Positions 43,761 through 56,407 of a stretch of 64,000 bases of DNA are shown here, in pieces. The notes beneath the pieces are model-generated. The model was not told where the DNA came from and made no database searches. It saw only the letters and a list, made by a program, of their open reading frames with translations. The stretch is taken from contig OZ231128.1 in NCBI GenBank assembly GCA_965153355.1, positions 7,874,001-7,938,000 of the forward strand. The letters are read 5' to 3'. The translations under genes and the position numbers were made by a program. This DNA comes from Flaccisagitta enflata. Its lineage: Eukaryota > Chaetognatha > Sagittoidea > Aphragmophora. Each line of letters opens with the position of its first letter. The stretch's first letter is position 1.

Positions 43761-43989
43761 TATGAAAATTGAACAATATTACTACTCAACCCCATCTCAA
43801 TTAGGAATGAGCTCTTATTGCTATCCTTAGCCAAAGGATTATAAGCATGTCAGAATGCATGAAGACATAAAACAGACAGAAATGCAATGGAGGATGAACA
43901 TCTATGATATTTATTAGCAACACAGCAGTGAGCGCATGCCACAGCTAATATATTTGAGAATTTGAAATGCAAGTGCTTTATCATCAACA

Positions 43990-44107
43990 GTTGCTAAATG
44001 GAAAACTAGGAGTGATGCGCGTAGTAACTAGTCAGTGAGGGCTCACAAGGCCCTCTTCCATATTTTTCAGTTTGGGTATAGTGAGGGATATTGTTCCACC
44101 TATCATA
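43990..44107 (+). repeat. ~116-bp direct repeat, copy 1
   Basis: Contains AACTAGTCAGTGAGGGCTCA and CAAGGCCCTCTTCC, ending near ATTGTTCCACCTATCAT. The second copy is at 44363-44478, ~371 bp downstream, over 90 percent alike by eye. Flanks outside the two copies are unrelated. Confidence 0.8.
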
Positions 44108-44362
44108 CTACTCAGTACCTTGCATAAAAAAGAGAACAGTATGTTTACCATTGTTTCTCATTGTTTGGACGCAGTGACGCTTTGAAGAGAAGCTATAAAA
44201 ATGGAATGGGGGAAAAATTGGCAAAATGGCAAAATGGAAAAGCGAACTGAGGGTTTGTCAGTGTTTCACATCCAAGCAATTAAAAAACATAGCAAAATCT
44301 ATGACCATTTTGAAAGCATAGTGTTTAGGTTAGACTCAGAATGGATGTTTGCAAGCTAGTTT

Positions 44363-44478
44363 TGCTAATGGAAACTAGGAGTGATAGCGTAATAACTAGT
44401 CAGTGAGGGCTCACAAGGCCCTCTTCCATATTTTTCAGTTTAGGTATAGTGAGGGATATTGTTCCACCTATCATAAGA
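44363..44478 (+). repeat. ~116-bp direct repeat, copy 2
   Basis: Near-identical to 43990-44107. Too short, and lacking retroelement sequence between copies, to be confidently called LTRs. Confidence 0.8.
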
Positions 44479-44999
44479 TCTTATGCTAATGAAGATAATC
44501 TCTTGTAACGGTTAAACCAGATTAACCTCACACTAGTCTTGAAAAAAATTACAATCCTATTCCCAAATTTTTTCTAGTGTCCAAAAAAAGGGCTAATAAT
44601 AAAGGTGCAGTTATGCTTATGGAACTTTCACATCCCAAGTATGCAATGAAAAAGAGTGAACCAGCAACAATCTTTTCAAACTGAAAAGAATCAAAATCTT
44701 CAGCCAAGCTTGTGTGTGAAAGCATGACTGTGTTTCAATATCCGCGCAAGCATCCCAGTCTGGATTGGGTGCCCGGTCAAAAAAAAAAAAAAAAAAGGAA
44801 AAAAAAAAAGAAAAGAAATATGGTTTCTTTGTTTCGTCTGGGTTTTTACTCCGCTCAACAATTGCCTCTGAAATAAATCTCTCACTTCTTCATCTTCTTC
44901 ATATCTTTTTTTCTTTTTGCATCTTTCTACGAAAAACTACAAGCCATTTGTCACATTCGCTTTTTGGTCCTTTCTTCTGTTTTTCTTTTTCTTTCTTTT
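44479..44999. other. No recognisable gene
   Basis: A-rich then mixed. A (A)17 run lies near 44780. The nearby Phe-rich frame is compositional. Confidence 0.4.
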
Positions 45000-45001
45000 G
45001 T

Positions 45002-45053
<52 letters not shown>

Positions 45054-45100
45054 TTTCTTTCTTTCTTTCTTTCTTTCTTTCTTTTTTCTATATCTCTTTT
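45000..45100. repeat. (TTTC)n microsatellite
   Basis: About 20 TTTC units with one interruption. It directly abuts a family H element. Confidence 0.95.
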
Positions 45101-45282
45101 AGCACGTGTATGACTACAACCTCTGTCTGTCTGTCTGTCGGTCAGTCATTAAGTCTGTACTTTTTGGCGTTTACTGGCAGTTTTGGGGTTACTGCTCCAG
45201 CCCTACTGCTTGGTTGGTCTATTTCATCACTGCCCCTGCCCACCCGCACGCGACTAGGGTTGCCGTGTATCCGGCCTTGTTT
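45101..45282 (-). mobile_element. Family H element
   Basis: Minus-strand reading: AACAAGGCCGGATACACGGC, then AGTCGCGTGCGGGTGGGCAG, GGGGCAGTGATGAAATAGACC, GACAGACAGACAG and a 3' end GTAGTCATACACGTGCTAAAA with a degraded terminal hairpin. It sits between a TTTC tract and a TC tract. Confidence 0.7.
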
Positions 45283-45329
45283 CTTTATTCTTTCTTTCCT
45301 TCTTTCTTTGTCACTTTCATTTTTACTTC

Positions 45330-45330
45330 A

Positions 45331-45412
<82 letters not shown>
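45330..45412. repeat. (TC)n microsatellite
   Basis: About 40 uninterrupted TC units. Confidence 0.95.
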
Positions 45413-45525
45413 TTCGTCTTCATTGTGTCACGTAGGCGCTATCTATTTCTATCTCTAAGATGTATGCTTCGTCTATGGTAAAGGATTAATACTTTTAGTG
45501 AGAGGATTTATAGAAGAGATTCTCA

Positions 45526-45780
45526 ACTGGATAAGAAGGACCCCATTGGCAGTGATGAAAGAGAGCAGAAGAATAAAAGAAATACCATCTAGGATAAGAA
45601 GGACCTCATTTACAGTGATGAAAGAGAGAAGAAGTATAAAAGAAATACTATCTAAGATAAGAAGGACCCCATAGCAGTGATGAAAGAGAGTAAAAGAATA
45701 AAAGAAATACTATCTAGGATAAGAAGGACCCCATAGCAGTGATAAAAATGAGTAAAAAAACAAAAGAAATGCTACTTAAA
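45526..45780. repeat. 62-63-bp tandem repeat, four copies
   Basis: Units begin ATAAGAAGGACCCCAT and contain GCAGTGATGAAAGAGAG and AAAAGAAATACTATCT, at 45531, 45594, 45657 and 45719. Confidence 0.9.
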
Positions 45781-46496
<716 letters not shown>

Positions 46497-47255
46497 CAGT
46501 ATGATTTTTTTGAAGTGACACAAATGAAAATCTCACATGTGCTGAACGAAAACAGATATCAGGATTCTGAAAAAAGCCTCTTATAGCATTTGCTTTGCAG
46601 ATTTTTCATCTTGGAATAAAAAAAATACATCACTCCTGTAAATTAGGCCCTCACGTCATCTGCATCAATTTCTTCATTTCTCAGAAAGGGCAAATTTTGA
46701 AAGCATCATTTTCAAAGAGTCATCTTTGATTTATGCTCTTCCTCCATGAATCAAGCCAAACTTTTGGGAATGGACCTAAATGAAAGGAATTGATCATAGA
46801 TTTACATTCTGATAATTTCTTGTGCCTGCGTTACCAATTTTTATCAAAAGACAAAAAAAAACAAGCACTTTTCCCGGAAAATACACAAAAACACTCATTT
46901 TTAGCACAAAAAATCTGTGATAATTGAATAATGAGTGTGTTTGAGTAATATTGAAGGCAAATATCAATAAATCATATTCATTGAAGCTTTATGGATCAAA
47001 ACCAGTATCAAAAATATCAATTTGTGGTGATTTAAAACGAATTGAGCTTGTAAAAGTTGGATATTTCTACAAAAACACTGATATAGTTTAAAATCATGGG
47101 ACAGCCACACCATTAACAGAAAAATCTTATGAAAAGAACAGGAAAAATCTGCAAACCAAGATCTATTTAGCGTTTTTTTTTTCGGATTTGTGATATGTTG
47201 TTCCAAAGCGGAGTAATGTGATTTTCTTTCATGTCACTCAAGAAAAATCATACTG
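46497..47255. mobile_element. TA-flanked MITE with long, imperfect inverted arms
   Basis: Ends CAGTATGATTTTTTTGAAGT and its inverse ending AAAAATCATACTG, flanked by TA (46495-46496, 47256-47257). Further inverted words lie inside: GTGACACAAATGAAAATC against GATTTTCTTTCATGTCAC, and GCAGATTTTTC against GAAAAATCTGC. Interior AT-rich, 759 bp, non-coding. Confidence 0.75.
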
Positions 47256-47261
47256 TAAGTA

Positions 47262-47880
47262 GAGAAAGAGGAGTGGAGAGTGGAGAGTTGAGCATGAATA
47301 TTGGAGAGTGGTGAGGAGAGAGTAGGGAATTGAGAGGACCGAGTGGAGAGTGTAGAGGAGAGTGTGGAGAGATAAGAGGAATGAGTGGAGAGAAGAGAGG
47401 AGAGATCAGAGGAGAGAGTAGAGAGGAAAGAATGGAGAGGAAAGAACGGAGAGTGGAGAGGACAGAGTGGAGAGTTTATAGGAGAGCGTGAAGATAGAAG
47501 TGGGAAGAGTGGAGAGAATTGCGTGGAGAGTGACAAGTAGAGAGTGAAGAATAGAGAGTGGAAAGTGACCTGTGAAGAGTGGCAAGTTGAGAGTGGAAAG
47601 GGGAAGTGGACAGTGGAGAATGGAGAAACGAGAGTGGAGAGGAGAGAGTGGAGAGTGGAGAGGAGAGAGTTGAGTGTGGAAAGTGGAGGGTGGAGAGGAG
47701 AGAGGAGAGTGGAGGATGGAGAGTGGAGAGTAGAGAGGAGAGAGTAGAGTATGGAGAGTTGAGAGTTGAGAGTGGAAAGTGGAGAGTGGAGAGTGGAGAG
47801 TGGAGAGTGGAGGATGGAAAGTGGAGATTGGATAGTGACCTGTGGAGAGTGGCAAGTGGAGAGTGGAAAGCAGAAACTAT
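47262..47880. repeat. GAGAGTGGA minisatellite
   Basis: About 620 bp of GAGTGGA, GAGAGTA and GAGAGGA seven-base units. Ser-Thr-Leu-His-Ser-Pro repeat frames on the minus strand are artefacts of the 7-bp (21-bp per 3 units) periodicity. Confidence 0.95.
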
Positions 47881-48039
47881 GTAAACAGAGGAGTGAGAAG
47901 ACGAGGTCTGTAGTTGAAATATCTTGTAAATACATACATACAAATAAATGAAAATGTAGTGTAGTTCCGAAATATTTATTTACCAATATCTCTGTCTTTA
48001 GAGTAACCCTCAATGGTAAAAATACGCGTTTACTGTTTT

Positions 48040-48191
48040 TCGGTCTCTCCGTCTGTCTGTCTGTTCCTCTTTCTCTGTTTCTGTTTCTCTGTCTCTCTGT
48101 GTCTCTGTTCTGTCTCTCTCTCTCTCTTTGTCTCTCTGTCTCTCTGTATCTCAGTCTCTCTGATATCTCTCTCTGTCTGTCTGTCTGTCTT

Positions 48192-48226
<35 letters not shown>

Positions 48227-48255
48227 GTCTCTCTCTCTTCCTCTCTCTCTCTCTG
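48040..48255. repeat. (CTGT)n/(TC)n compound microsatellite
   Basis: CTGT, CTCT and TTTC variants, in the complementary strand orientation of the GA-GACA tracts elsewhere. Confidence 0.9.
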
Positions 48256-48329
48256 ATGACAGCGAAAATCGGACTTCTTTTTTATGGCTGCATGACGCAC
48301 CTATTCATATTGAAGAGAGAGAGAAGATA

Positions 48330-48347
48330 TATATATGATATAAAAAG

Positions 48348-48394
<47 letters not shown>

Positions 48395-48426
48395 GGAGAG
48401 AGAGAGAGAGAGAAAGAAAGAAAAAG

Positions 48427-48484
<58 letters not shown>
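48330..48484. repeat. (TA)n then (GA)n microsatellite
   Basis: A short TATATA run (48330-48362) passes into GA, a short GAAA block, then pure GA. Confidence 0.95.
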
Positions 48485-48486
<2 letters not shown>

Positions 48487-48842
48487 CATTGGCGCAATTC
48501 ACTTATCGATGTCGATTATGATGCACAAACGACCTCATTTTTTTCTCGCGCCTGATTGATATTTTTCTTTTCCAAGTTCAGGTGTTATGACGCCCGGGTG
48601 AGTGAGAGGGTAAGTGCACGTGACAGGCAGGTGCAAAGTGTATCTGCTGTCTGTCTGTCATATTTTTTGTGTGTTTAAGACAGTGTGATATGTGTTTGTA
48701 TGTAAGATCCATGACAAACATGAACATGATATAAACATTTTATTATATAATCGAAAATTAAAGAAATGGAAAAGCACTCCACGGATATCCACATTATTTC
48801 ATCAGGAACGACAGATTCATGAGAACATATCACCTTAGATAC
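48485..48842. other. Spacer
   Basis: No gene recognised. Confidence 0.4.
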
Positions 48843-48872
48843 GATGTTTGCTGTTGCTATTGCTTTTGCTGC

Positions 48873-48910
<38 letters not shown>

Positions 48911-49252
48911 ATGGCGGTTATTTTTGTTGTTAATGTTGTTGTTGTTGTTGTTGTTATTGCTGTTACGGTTACGGTTGCTGCCGGTTTATTACGCGCATAT
49001 TACATAATATTATTGCTATTGTTGTTGCTGCTATTTGTTGCTGCTTACGATACATACATAGTTAAGGCTGCTGCTGTTTGGTTAGCTGCTGTTGCTGTTG
49101 TTGTTGTTGCTGTTTGTTTGGTTAGCGTCAACATACACACATGCTGTTGTTGTTAATATATTATCGCTGATAGTTTTTGCTGTTACTTCGCTGTTGTTGT
49201 TGCTGTTGTTGTTATTGTTGTTGTTGTTGTTGGTTGTTGTTGTTGTTGTTGG
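48843..49252. repeat. (TGC/TGT)n-rich trinucleotide region
   Basis: Interrupted TGTTGTTGC repeats in several blocks (48848-48915, 48925-49000, 49085-49125, 49185-49250). Leu- or Val-rich frames are artefacts. Confidence 0.9.
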
Positions 49253-51480
49253 CCCCTTTGATCAACGATATGTATGTACGTGTGTGTGTGTAGGCATAAG
49301 TTGTGTGTGATCTTTATAAGAACTCCAGACTGTAAAACAAATAACACCTAAAATTAACTTCATGACTGGTGTCACGCTTAACTGATCTTGGACGGGATGA
49401 AATTCATCAATTTTACATGTTTGAAATTGAACAAAACCATATATCATTATGTAGCTACTAATTTTTGGATTTTTGGATTTCTGGATTTTCTTAAGTAAGC
49501 TCATTTTTCATGCAATTTAGAATAAAATAGATGTTGTTGGAAATTTTATTACTAGAAAATTTAGCAAAATACAATGAAGAAATCAATATGACAGTGAAAT
49601 TCTTATTGATAACGTTCAAGCAAACATGTGTGATCATGTTTCTGAAATTTTTTTGAATTTTTTTAGTTATATAAAAAAATCTCTATAAGTACCAATTCTG
49701 GCTGGGTGGGCTGTTGGTAGGAAGATTTTTTTTACCAAGCTCTTTTTCATGCCAGTGACGAGGAATCTTTAAAGGAAGCCCATGTAATTTCAACCAGATT
49801 GGACAACGATTCAAATATGCAATTTTTCATTTTTCATCTGCAGGCTGAATATCAATGGTCTGTTAGGACTGCTCGACATTCTCTAGGTCGCATCAGATTT
49901 CAGGTGAAGGAGCCTCTTGATCCAGATATCAACCATGCAAAATTTCATTGGGCTAGCTCGATTAGTTGGTGAGATATGCCAATTTGAATTTTGAGAAATT
50001 CTACTAAATAAAAGCATAAAAACATGCATGTATTTGTGTGAGAAGTGCTATGTGGAAACAAAGAATTAACTATGAGGTTTGATTAGAAAGCATTACAATT
50101 CAATCCTTATTTTAGTAGTGATCTACTTTGGACTCCCATTATGACCAAACGTTTTAGAGTAAAGAGTTGAAATTTTGGCACACAGAATTTGACCTTCTTT
50201 CCCATCATGAAGATTAGGAATTGTCACTTGTTACACACAGCATAGTATAAATCATAGGTGACACATGTGACAGCTAAGCAACAAGGAGCACATCCTTCTG
50301 AATTATAACGTCTCCATGAAAATGTTCATTTCAGATTGGAAACGGAAAAACCTGAAAAATTGGAGAAAGGTCCTTCAACTAGTCCTTAATGCAATGAAAG
50401 AAAATAATGTTTGATTAAAGATATATTCTACAAACTATTGTCTACTCAATCCCATTTCTTTAAAAATGACAGAAAAATTATGGAAGAGGACTATAATTCA
50501 AACCATTTTTGTCATCTGAATGTAATATTAATTTAAACTTTCATATCAATAATTATAGTGATTGCTTACCTTGCCGGATGACCTCTATTGACATTTTGAT
50601 TGGCTAACCTGCATTTTGTCGTAGAGGACAGAATCGACAGGCCAAATAGACCTCGACTGAAAACAGACCCCACAGCAGCTTGTGGCAAAAATTGGTTTGG
50701 CATGGCACACCAGATAGTTAGGTAGCGTCACCTGAACCTTTAGTAATCTGAGGAATTTAGCAAAAATAGCGACTTAATTTCTGTAATGCAGGAGAGTCAG
50801 GGCTTTTCGCGCGCATGACGGAAAACTGGACCATTCATCCAAAATCTAAATGCAAAAACATATTGACACTGATTGCACCACTGGTTAGCTTGAGCAGTAA
50901 TTCATTTGCCATGATCAAAGTCTTATGAAATTGGAAGTGGCCTAATTTTTCATCCACTGACCAATTTGTAAAAATCATTGCACCTGTTTACAGTCTCGTA
51001 AAATTTTTAGAACATTGATCATAATTTTATCATCAGATAGAACAGAAAACTTCCTTTTCAATTTGATTACCAATTCTATGCAGATTGATCCATCCAAAGC
51101 CGCGAAATATTGAAATTTGTGAAAAATGTCAAAATTGCCACTGAAATTGAAGCTGCCATTTTCCCTTCAAACCCTTGCGTCTTTGAAATGCTCTTAAATC
51201 TAGACGAAAAATGATAGAAACATGCGGTTTGCACCAAAAGTGAGATCTTGAGCTTCATTTTGGTAATCATGGATTTTAGGTTTGATTTCCCACATTATGG
51301 CTCCACCTGATAATAATGACTCCAGATTCTGGAAATTTTTATTCACAACCAACACTGTTATGATCAAAATATCAAATTGCAGAATTTAAATCATTTATAA
51401 AATAATAGCGAGTAGTTTTCATTGTGTAAACATACACTGTTTGGGTGCTGCAGGCTTGGCTTTAACTATTTGATGCAAAA
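49253..51480. other. AT-rich intergenic DNA, no recognisable gene
   Basis: 2.2 kb without tandem repeats. I checked both strands for coding motifs, paired inverted ends and RNA genes and found none I can defend. It may hold decayed MITEs or unique sequence. It is the longest apparently plain stretch in the window. Confidence 0.4.
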
Positions 51481-51483
51481 CCA

Positions 51484-51531
<48 letters not shown>

Positions 51532-51831
51532 TTGTGTGTGTGTGTTCGTGCATGTATGCATGTGTGTGTGTGCATGTATATGTGTGAGTTTGATTCCGTG
51601 TTTGTGTGTGTGGATTTCCATAAAGTATATACGCTCAGCGGACAAAGAGGCAATGAGAGAAAAAAAAAGAAAATAAATGAGCATCGAGTTCGGCCAGACG
51701 GGAAAAATAATCAACGAAGGCGACGGCATCTCTCGGCTTCAGACCACACACATAACCACACTCACAACCACACACACACACGCACACACACACACACACG
51801 TTTGCTACGGTGTAAATGATTTCCCACAATA

Positions 51832-51909
<78 letters not shown>

Positions 51910-51914
51910 AGATT

Positions 51915-51968
<54 letters not shown>

Positions 51969-52030
51969 CAGAGACAGAGACAGAGACAGACAGACAGACA
52001 GATAGTGAGAGAAACAGAAACAGTAAGAAA
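51484..52030. repeat. Microsatellite cluster: (GT)n, (CA)n, (GA)n, (TA)n, (GACA)n
   Basis: GT 51484-51560, CA 51745-51800, GA 51836-51868, TA 51868-51907 and 51918-51960, then GACA-rich to 52010. The two TA tracts are separated by AGAGATTGAG. Confidence 0.95.
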
Positions 52031-52377
52031 AACAAAATGAGAAAGAAAGAAAAGGGGAGACATACAGATAGATGGACAGACGGAAAAATAGGATTTGATT
52101 AACATGCAGGTAAAAAGACATGACAATGGAGGGATAAAAAAAGGAAAAAAAAACATGCATAAAGAAATGAGAGCGGACTGACAGAAGGAAAGAAACATGA
52201 TCAAGGAGGTAAGAGAGAAAAAGATAGAAAGTGTAATTGTGAAGCTAGAGCCATAAATAGAAGCACAAAGTGAATTGGAAAGTAGCATAATGGCTGAGGG
52301 TTGGTATGAACCATTCTCAAGGATTGTTTTTCACGAAGAGAATGACAAGCACCGCACGGTCGTTGTCGCTGCTCCTC

Positions 52378-52448
52378 GCGTGTGCTGCTGCTGTTGTTGT
52401 TGTTGCTGCTGTTGTTGCTGCTGTTGTTGCTGTTGCTGTTGTTGGTGT
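52378..52448. repeat. (TGT/TGC)n
   Basis: About 20 units of TGC/TGT triplets ahead of a family H 5' end. Confidence 0.9.
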
Positions 52449-52478
52449 TTGTCATTTATGATTTAGTAATTATTAAAG

Positions 52479-52535
52479 AACAAGGCCGGATACACGGCCA
52501 CCAGTTGCGGACGGGTGGGCAGGAGCGGAAATGTT
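52479..52535 (+). mobile_element. Family H 5' end, GTTGCGGAC subtype
   Basis: AACAAGGCCGGATACACGGC with a perfect GGCCG/CGGCC stem, then CAGTTGCGGACGGGTGGGCAGG and GAGC. It passes into (TGT)n at about 52530. No matching 3' end found downstream. Confidence 0.65.
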
Positions 52536-52619
52536 GTTTGTTGTTGTTGGTCGCTGTCGTTGTCGCTGTCGCTATCGCCGCCGCTGCTGTTGCGCCACAT
52601 GCTATATTGCTACTGCTGC

Positions 52620-52669
<50 letters not shown>

Positions 52670-52745
52670 TTGTGTTTTTTTGTTGTTGTTACCTTACATG
52701 TGCGGTTGTGGTTGTTGATGATTTTGTAGTGGTTGTGGTCGCTGA
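52536..52745. repeat. (TGT)n-rich trinucleotide region
   Basis: Includes about 50 bp of pure TGT near 52618-52670. Confidence 0.9.
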
Positions 52746-52930
52746 AATTTCAATGAATTTCTTTTGACGTATAGGCCAAATGAATTTCTTAATGAGTGAA
52801 GCTTCGAAAAATGTTATTTAAAAGGCTCATATGATATGAGAAGCTGAGTAGTTCTTAAATCGATGATCAAATAGATAAGCAGATGATGCCCTGTGATCTT
52901 GGTTATAACCTAAGAAAAAGAAAGAAAGAA

Positions 52931-53448
52931 ATAGTTGCAAAAGCGGTTAGCGGTACTCGATGCCTCTTAAGTAGCGTTTGTTGTGATGAGATGGTTCGAG
53001 GGGCATCGGGCCTGAAAGGACCGATAATCCATGCTTTGGCTCATAGAGAACCTTAGGGGATACTTTGGTCTTTGGGGTTGACTTAAAGGTGGCTTAAAGG
53101 TGACTTAGGCTTGGATTTGAGCCTCACTGTTATGAGGCTGAGATTTTAGACACAAGGCTTCAATTTGGGGCATAAGGCTGGGATTTGGGCCCCGAGACTG
53201 GCATTGGGGCCTCAAGGGTGACGATCGGGTCTCGAGGCCATGGGACTTGGGCTTAGAGGATGGGATCTAGACCTCAAGGGTGAGATTTGGGCTTAAAGAA
53301 TGGGATTTGGGACTCGAGGATGGAATAAGGGCCTCAAGTTTGGGATATGGGCCTCAAGTCTTGAATTTGATCGCCGGGGGATTGGGCACGCGGAAGGAGG
53401 AGAAGGTGAAATTTCTCCATATGTGAAAGCATAGTCGCTGCACATAAA
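52931..53448 (+). mobile_element. Family F2 element, derived sublineage
   Basis: Left: AGTTGCAAAAGCGGTTAGCG and GTACTCG, then GGGGCATCGGGCCTGAAAGG with CCGATAATCCATGC. The interior (53100-53370) has 20-bp units such as CAAGGGTGAGATTTGGGCTT. Right: CATATGTGAAAGCATAGTCG and CTGCACATAAAG, lacking about 20 bases (GTCATCGACCCCTTCGG region) found at the end of other F2 copies. The right ~170 bp recurs at 62985-63172 with the same deletion. Confidence 0.65.
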
Positions 53449-53468
53449 GAAAAGAAGGAAAAAAGAAA

Positions 53469-53582
53469 GAATGACTGAATGAATGACTGAATGAATGAAT
53501 GAATGAATGAATGAATGAATGAATGAATGAATGAATGAATGCATGAATGAATGAATGAATGAATGAATGAATGAATGAATAA
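53469..53582. repeat. (GAAT)n microsatellite
   Basis: About 27 units of AATG/GAAT with few interruptions. Confidence 0.95.
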
Positions 53583-54335
53583 TGAAATGAGATTCGGATT
53601 ATAAGATATATATATATATAAATATGTTATGTTGTTGTTGTTAAAGAAAGACAGAAAGAAAGAAAGAAAGAAAGATAATGAAAAGTAACTGGACGAAATT
53701 CAATCTTCACTGATAGCAACAATGAGTATGCGATAATGATGATAACCATTGCAAAAACTCACATATATTTCTGATACTCTTGATCCATTGAATTGAATTA
53801 GTAATAATAAAAAATCAGTGACTGCCTGGAAAGATCTTCTGTTCTTCAAATCTAGACCATAGAAAGAAATTAATCTGTTTAGAAATGGCAACGTTTAGCT
53901 TGAGTATCCCCATAATCTGTCAATTGAAGGTATTCAGCACTTTGCCTGTCTTTAAAAGCATAAAACATATTCGAAAATGGAACCAAGAAAACTAAGGGAA
54001 ATTGAAAAATATAACCTTTATTATCTACAAAATGGCGCAGCAGACGATTTGGCAGAATCCGTTTAGAAATGGTAACTCAAATAAAGACTTTTAGTCCATG
54101 AATTCAAGTTAGTAAAAAACGCCATATCTGGCAGATTTCAATTTGACATTTTTTTTTTCAAATTAACATAACTTCTAAAGTTTTCAAGTTAAAATTTCGT
54201 TCAACGACTCAGATGAAAGATTTTTTGAAGCTCTTTAGAATGGTCATAGATTTTATGTACTTTTTCAAAAGCAGCACCAAGTTATGCTAGAAATAAGCAA
54301 TGTACGATTTTTTTTTTGGCCATGGTTAGAGCCCC
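53583..54335. other. AT-rich DNA, possible decayed MITE
   Basis: The right edge GTACGATTTTTTTTTTGGCC (54303-54322) resembles the right end of the 62456-62867 MITE. No convincing left partner was found. Otherwise no gene. Confidence 0.3.
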
Positions 54336-54560
54336 CCACTCCCTCGTAGAGTCCCCCACCCATACACCCCCACCCCCCTTGAAGACCCCGGAGCTTATTC
54401 CAATAAAAGAATACCAAAGAGGTGGGGGGGAGGTGGGAGGAAGGGAGGGGGGAGGAGGGGGTTTATGCTCATCGACCTAGAAACGAGGCGCCCTCCAAAA
54501 AAAGAATTATGAAGTAAACAACTTTAAGAAGGAGAGGGGGGGGGGAGACAGGGCTTCGTA
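54336..54560. other. C-rich then G-rich low-complexity tract
   Basis: CCCCCAC runs (54330-54385) and GGGGGAGG runs (54420-54470, 54530-54550) face each other and could form a hairpin, but pairing is loose. Confidence 0.5.
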
Positions 54561-54643
54561 CTGCACACGCCTGAGTCACTATGTTGATTGTAAACAGTTA
54601 CTTTTTTCAAGATCTGTCTTTTGAAATTTCAACCCTGTTTAAA

Positions 54644-54830
54644 AAAACAAGGCCAACAACCATAAGTCGCGTGCGAGACTTACAGAATGACTTAGCATGA
54701 CTTAGAATGACTTAGAATGACTTAGTATACTCTGAAATGACTTAAAATGAGTTAAGGGAATAAAATTGATAAAAAAAGTAAAAGTGTGACGGACCGACAG
54801 ACCAACCGACCAACCGACGGACGGAGGAAT
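54644..54830 (+). mobile_element. Family H element, AATGACTTAG subtype, 3' truncated
   Basis: AACAAGGCCAACAACCATAA, GTCGCGTGCGAGACTTAC, then eight or so TGACTTAGAA-type 10-bp repeats, then GACGGACCGACAGACC and AACCGACC. The terminal hairpin is absent. The 5' end and interior match the complete copy at 20995-21438. Confidence 0.65.
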
Positions 54831-55019
54831 AAAGAAAGGAGTGATATACACGACCAATGGTAGAACAGCAAATTAGCGGATCGTCAGACAGGTGGGCAAA
54901 CAAAACAAACATCACAAAGCAAAATAATGAAAAAAACAAAAACAAAAAAACAAAACAAAAACAAAACAAAAACAACCAGTGGCTGTCGCCACACTGTGGA
55001 TCACGATGTTTAATCTTGG

Positions 55020-55379
55020 ATCTTTTTTGACTTCCAATTTTTATTTTTCATTTTTCATTTTCATTTTTTCATTTTTCATTTTTCATTTTTCACTTTTCAC
55101 TTTTCACCTTTTCACTTTTCAATTTTTAATTTTTACTTTATACTTCTTACTTTTACTTTTTACTTTTATTTCTTCACTTCTTTCACTTTTTCACCTTTTC
55201 ACTCTTCACTTTTCATTTTTCACTTGTCATTTTTCATTTTTCACTTTTCATTTTTCTTATCTTTTTTATTTTCACTTTACCTTTTACTTTTTCATTTTCA
55301 GATTTTATTTTCTTACTTATGAATTTTTTTCATTTTCACTTTCCATTTCATTTTTTTTCCTTTTCATTATTCACTTTTA
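55020..55379. repeat. (TTTTCAC/TTTTCATT)n T-rich minisatellite
   Basis: 8-9-bp units of CATTTTTCATTTTTCACTTTT type for about 360 bp. The Phe-Ser-rich frame is an artefact. Confidence 0.9.
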
Positions 55380-55563
55380 GTCGTGCCATGATTCACACCA
55401 ATATGTTGGTCTGTCCATCGGTCGGTTTATCGTGGTCTCTTTTACTTTTTCGTTTTTGAGTTTTTGAGCACACTGCCCTGTCCAGATGACCCAGTGACTT
55501 TCTCCTCTCCAGCACTGCCCTTGCCCACCCGCACGCGAATTAGTAGCTGTATCCGCCTTGTTA
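55380..55563 (-). mobile_element. Family H element
   Basis: Minus-strand reading: AACAAGGCGGATACAGCTAC, then TTCGCGTGCGGGTGGGCAAG, GGCAGTGCTGGAGAGGAGAA, and CACTGGGTCATCTGGACAGG as in the 23396 copy. Next is ACCGACCGATGGACAGACC, with a 3' end GAATCATGGCACGACTA. Several single-base losses. Confidence 0.65.
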
Positions 55564-56407
55564 TTTTCACCCCTATTTTTCTTCTTTTTTTTCTTTTTTA
55601 ATTTTATATTTTTCAACTGTAATCACAATATTCATTTAAATATAAAAATTGGATATAAAACTAAATAAGAAAAAGAAAACCCCAACTATACAAGTGAATT
55701 GGGTGTGGTAATTCAGTGAATATACTGCTTTCAGGTATTTGATTGAAATGCTAATTTACTCAGTATCACCGACCTATCGTGGGTCAGTTTAAACCAGGCC
55801 CATCACTCACACGCCACCCTTTCTATGATCCACCCTCCCTCCACCCCCCTCCCTGCCCCATCCCACCCTTCCAAGTCAGGACACATTTTTAGTTGAAAAG
55901 AATTAAAAAGGAATTGAGAAAGATTTTAGACATCCATGAAAAAAAACTAACTTAAATAAAAGACTAAGGAGATATTCTCTTTGAGATGGGAAAAAGAATA
56001 CAGAATATGATATGGTGAGAATGCAAGAAACAAAGGATTTCCATAAAGAGATTTATGGAGAAATCCCAGAAAAAAAAAAAACACAAAAAAAAGACTAAAG
56101 TGTAGACACATTCTTGGGATGAAAAAAACTCATAGACTATGATAGATGGGAGAAATAAGGTGAGAATGTAAAAACAAAAGATTTACAAAGAGATATATGG
56201 AGACATCTTGAGAAAAAAAAAATAACAAAAACAAAAGACTAAGGTGGGAGTACACAATCTGATATGAAAAAAAATACAGAATAAAGAATATAGAAGAAAA
56301 CAAAAAAGAGCACGCGAAATAAAAAAAAAAAACTAACACAAACAAAAGACTAATGTATATATGGAGACATCTTGAGAGAAAAAGATAATAGCAAACATAT
56401 TTCAAAT

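Noticed and set aside
43990-44478. LTR retrotransposon based on the 116-bp direct repeats
   Set aside because: Only 250 bp lies between the copies, with no gag/pol, no clear TG...CA ends and no primer-binding site that I can see. Kept as a finding only.
47234-48013. 259-codon Ser/Thr/Leu/Pro-rich minus-strand frame resembling a mucin
   Set aside because: It follows the GAGAGTGGA 7-bp repeat (21 bp per three units); three frames are open at once and its ends lie in unrelated DNA.
53583-54335. Another complete TA-flanked MITE ending near 54329
   Set aside because: Only the right end resembles family M (GTACGATTTTTTTTTTGGCC); I could not find an inverted left partner.
54336-54560. Hairpin formed by facing C-rich and G-rich tracts
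   Set aside because: Pairing is only between homopolymer runs, with no consistent register, so it carries little evidence of function.
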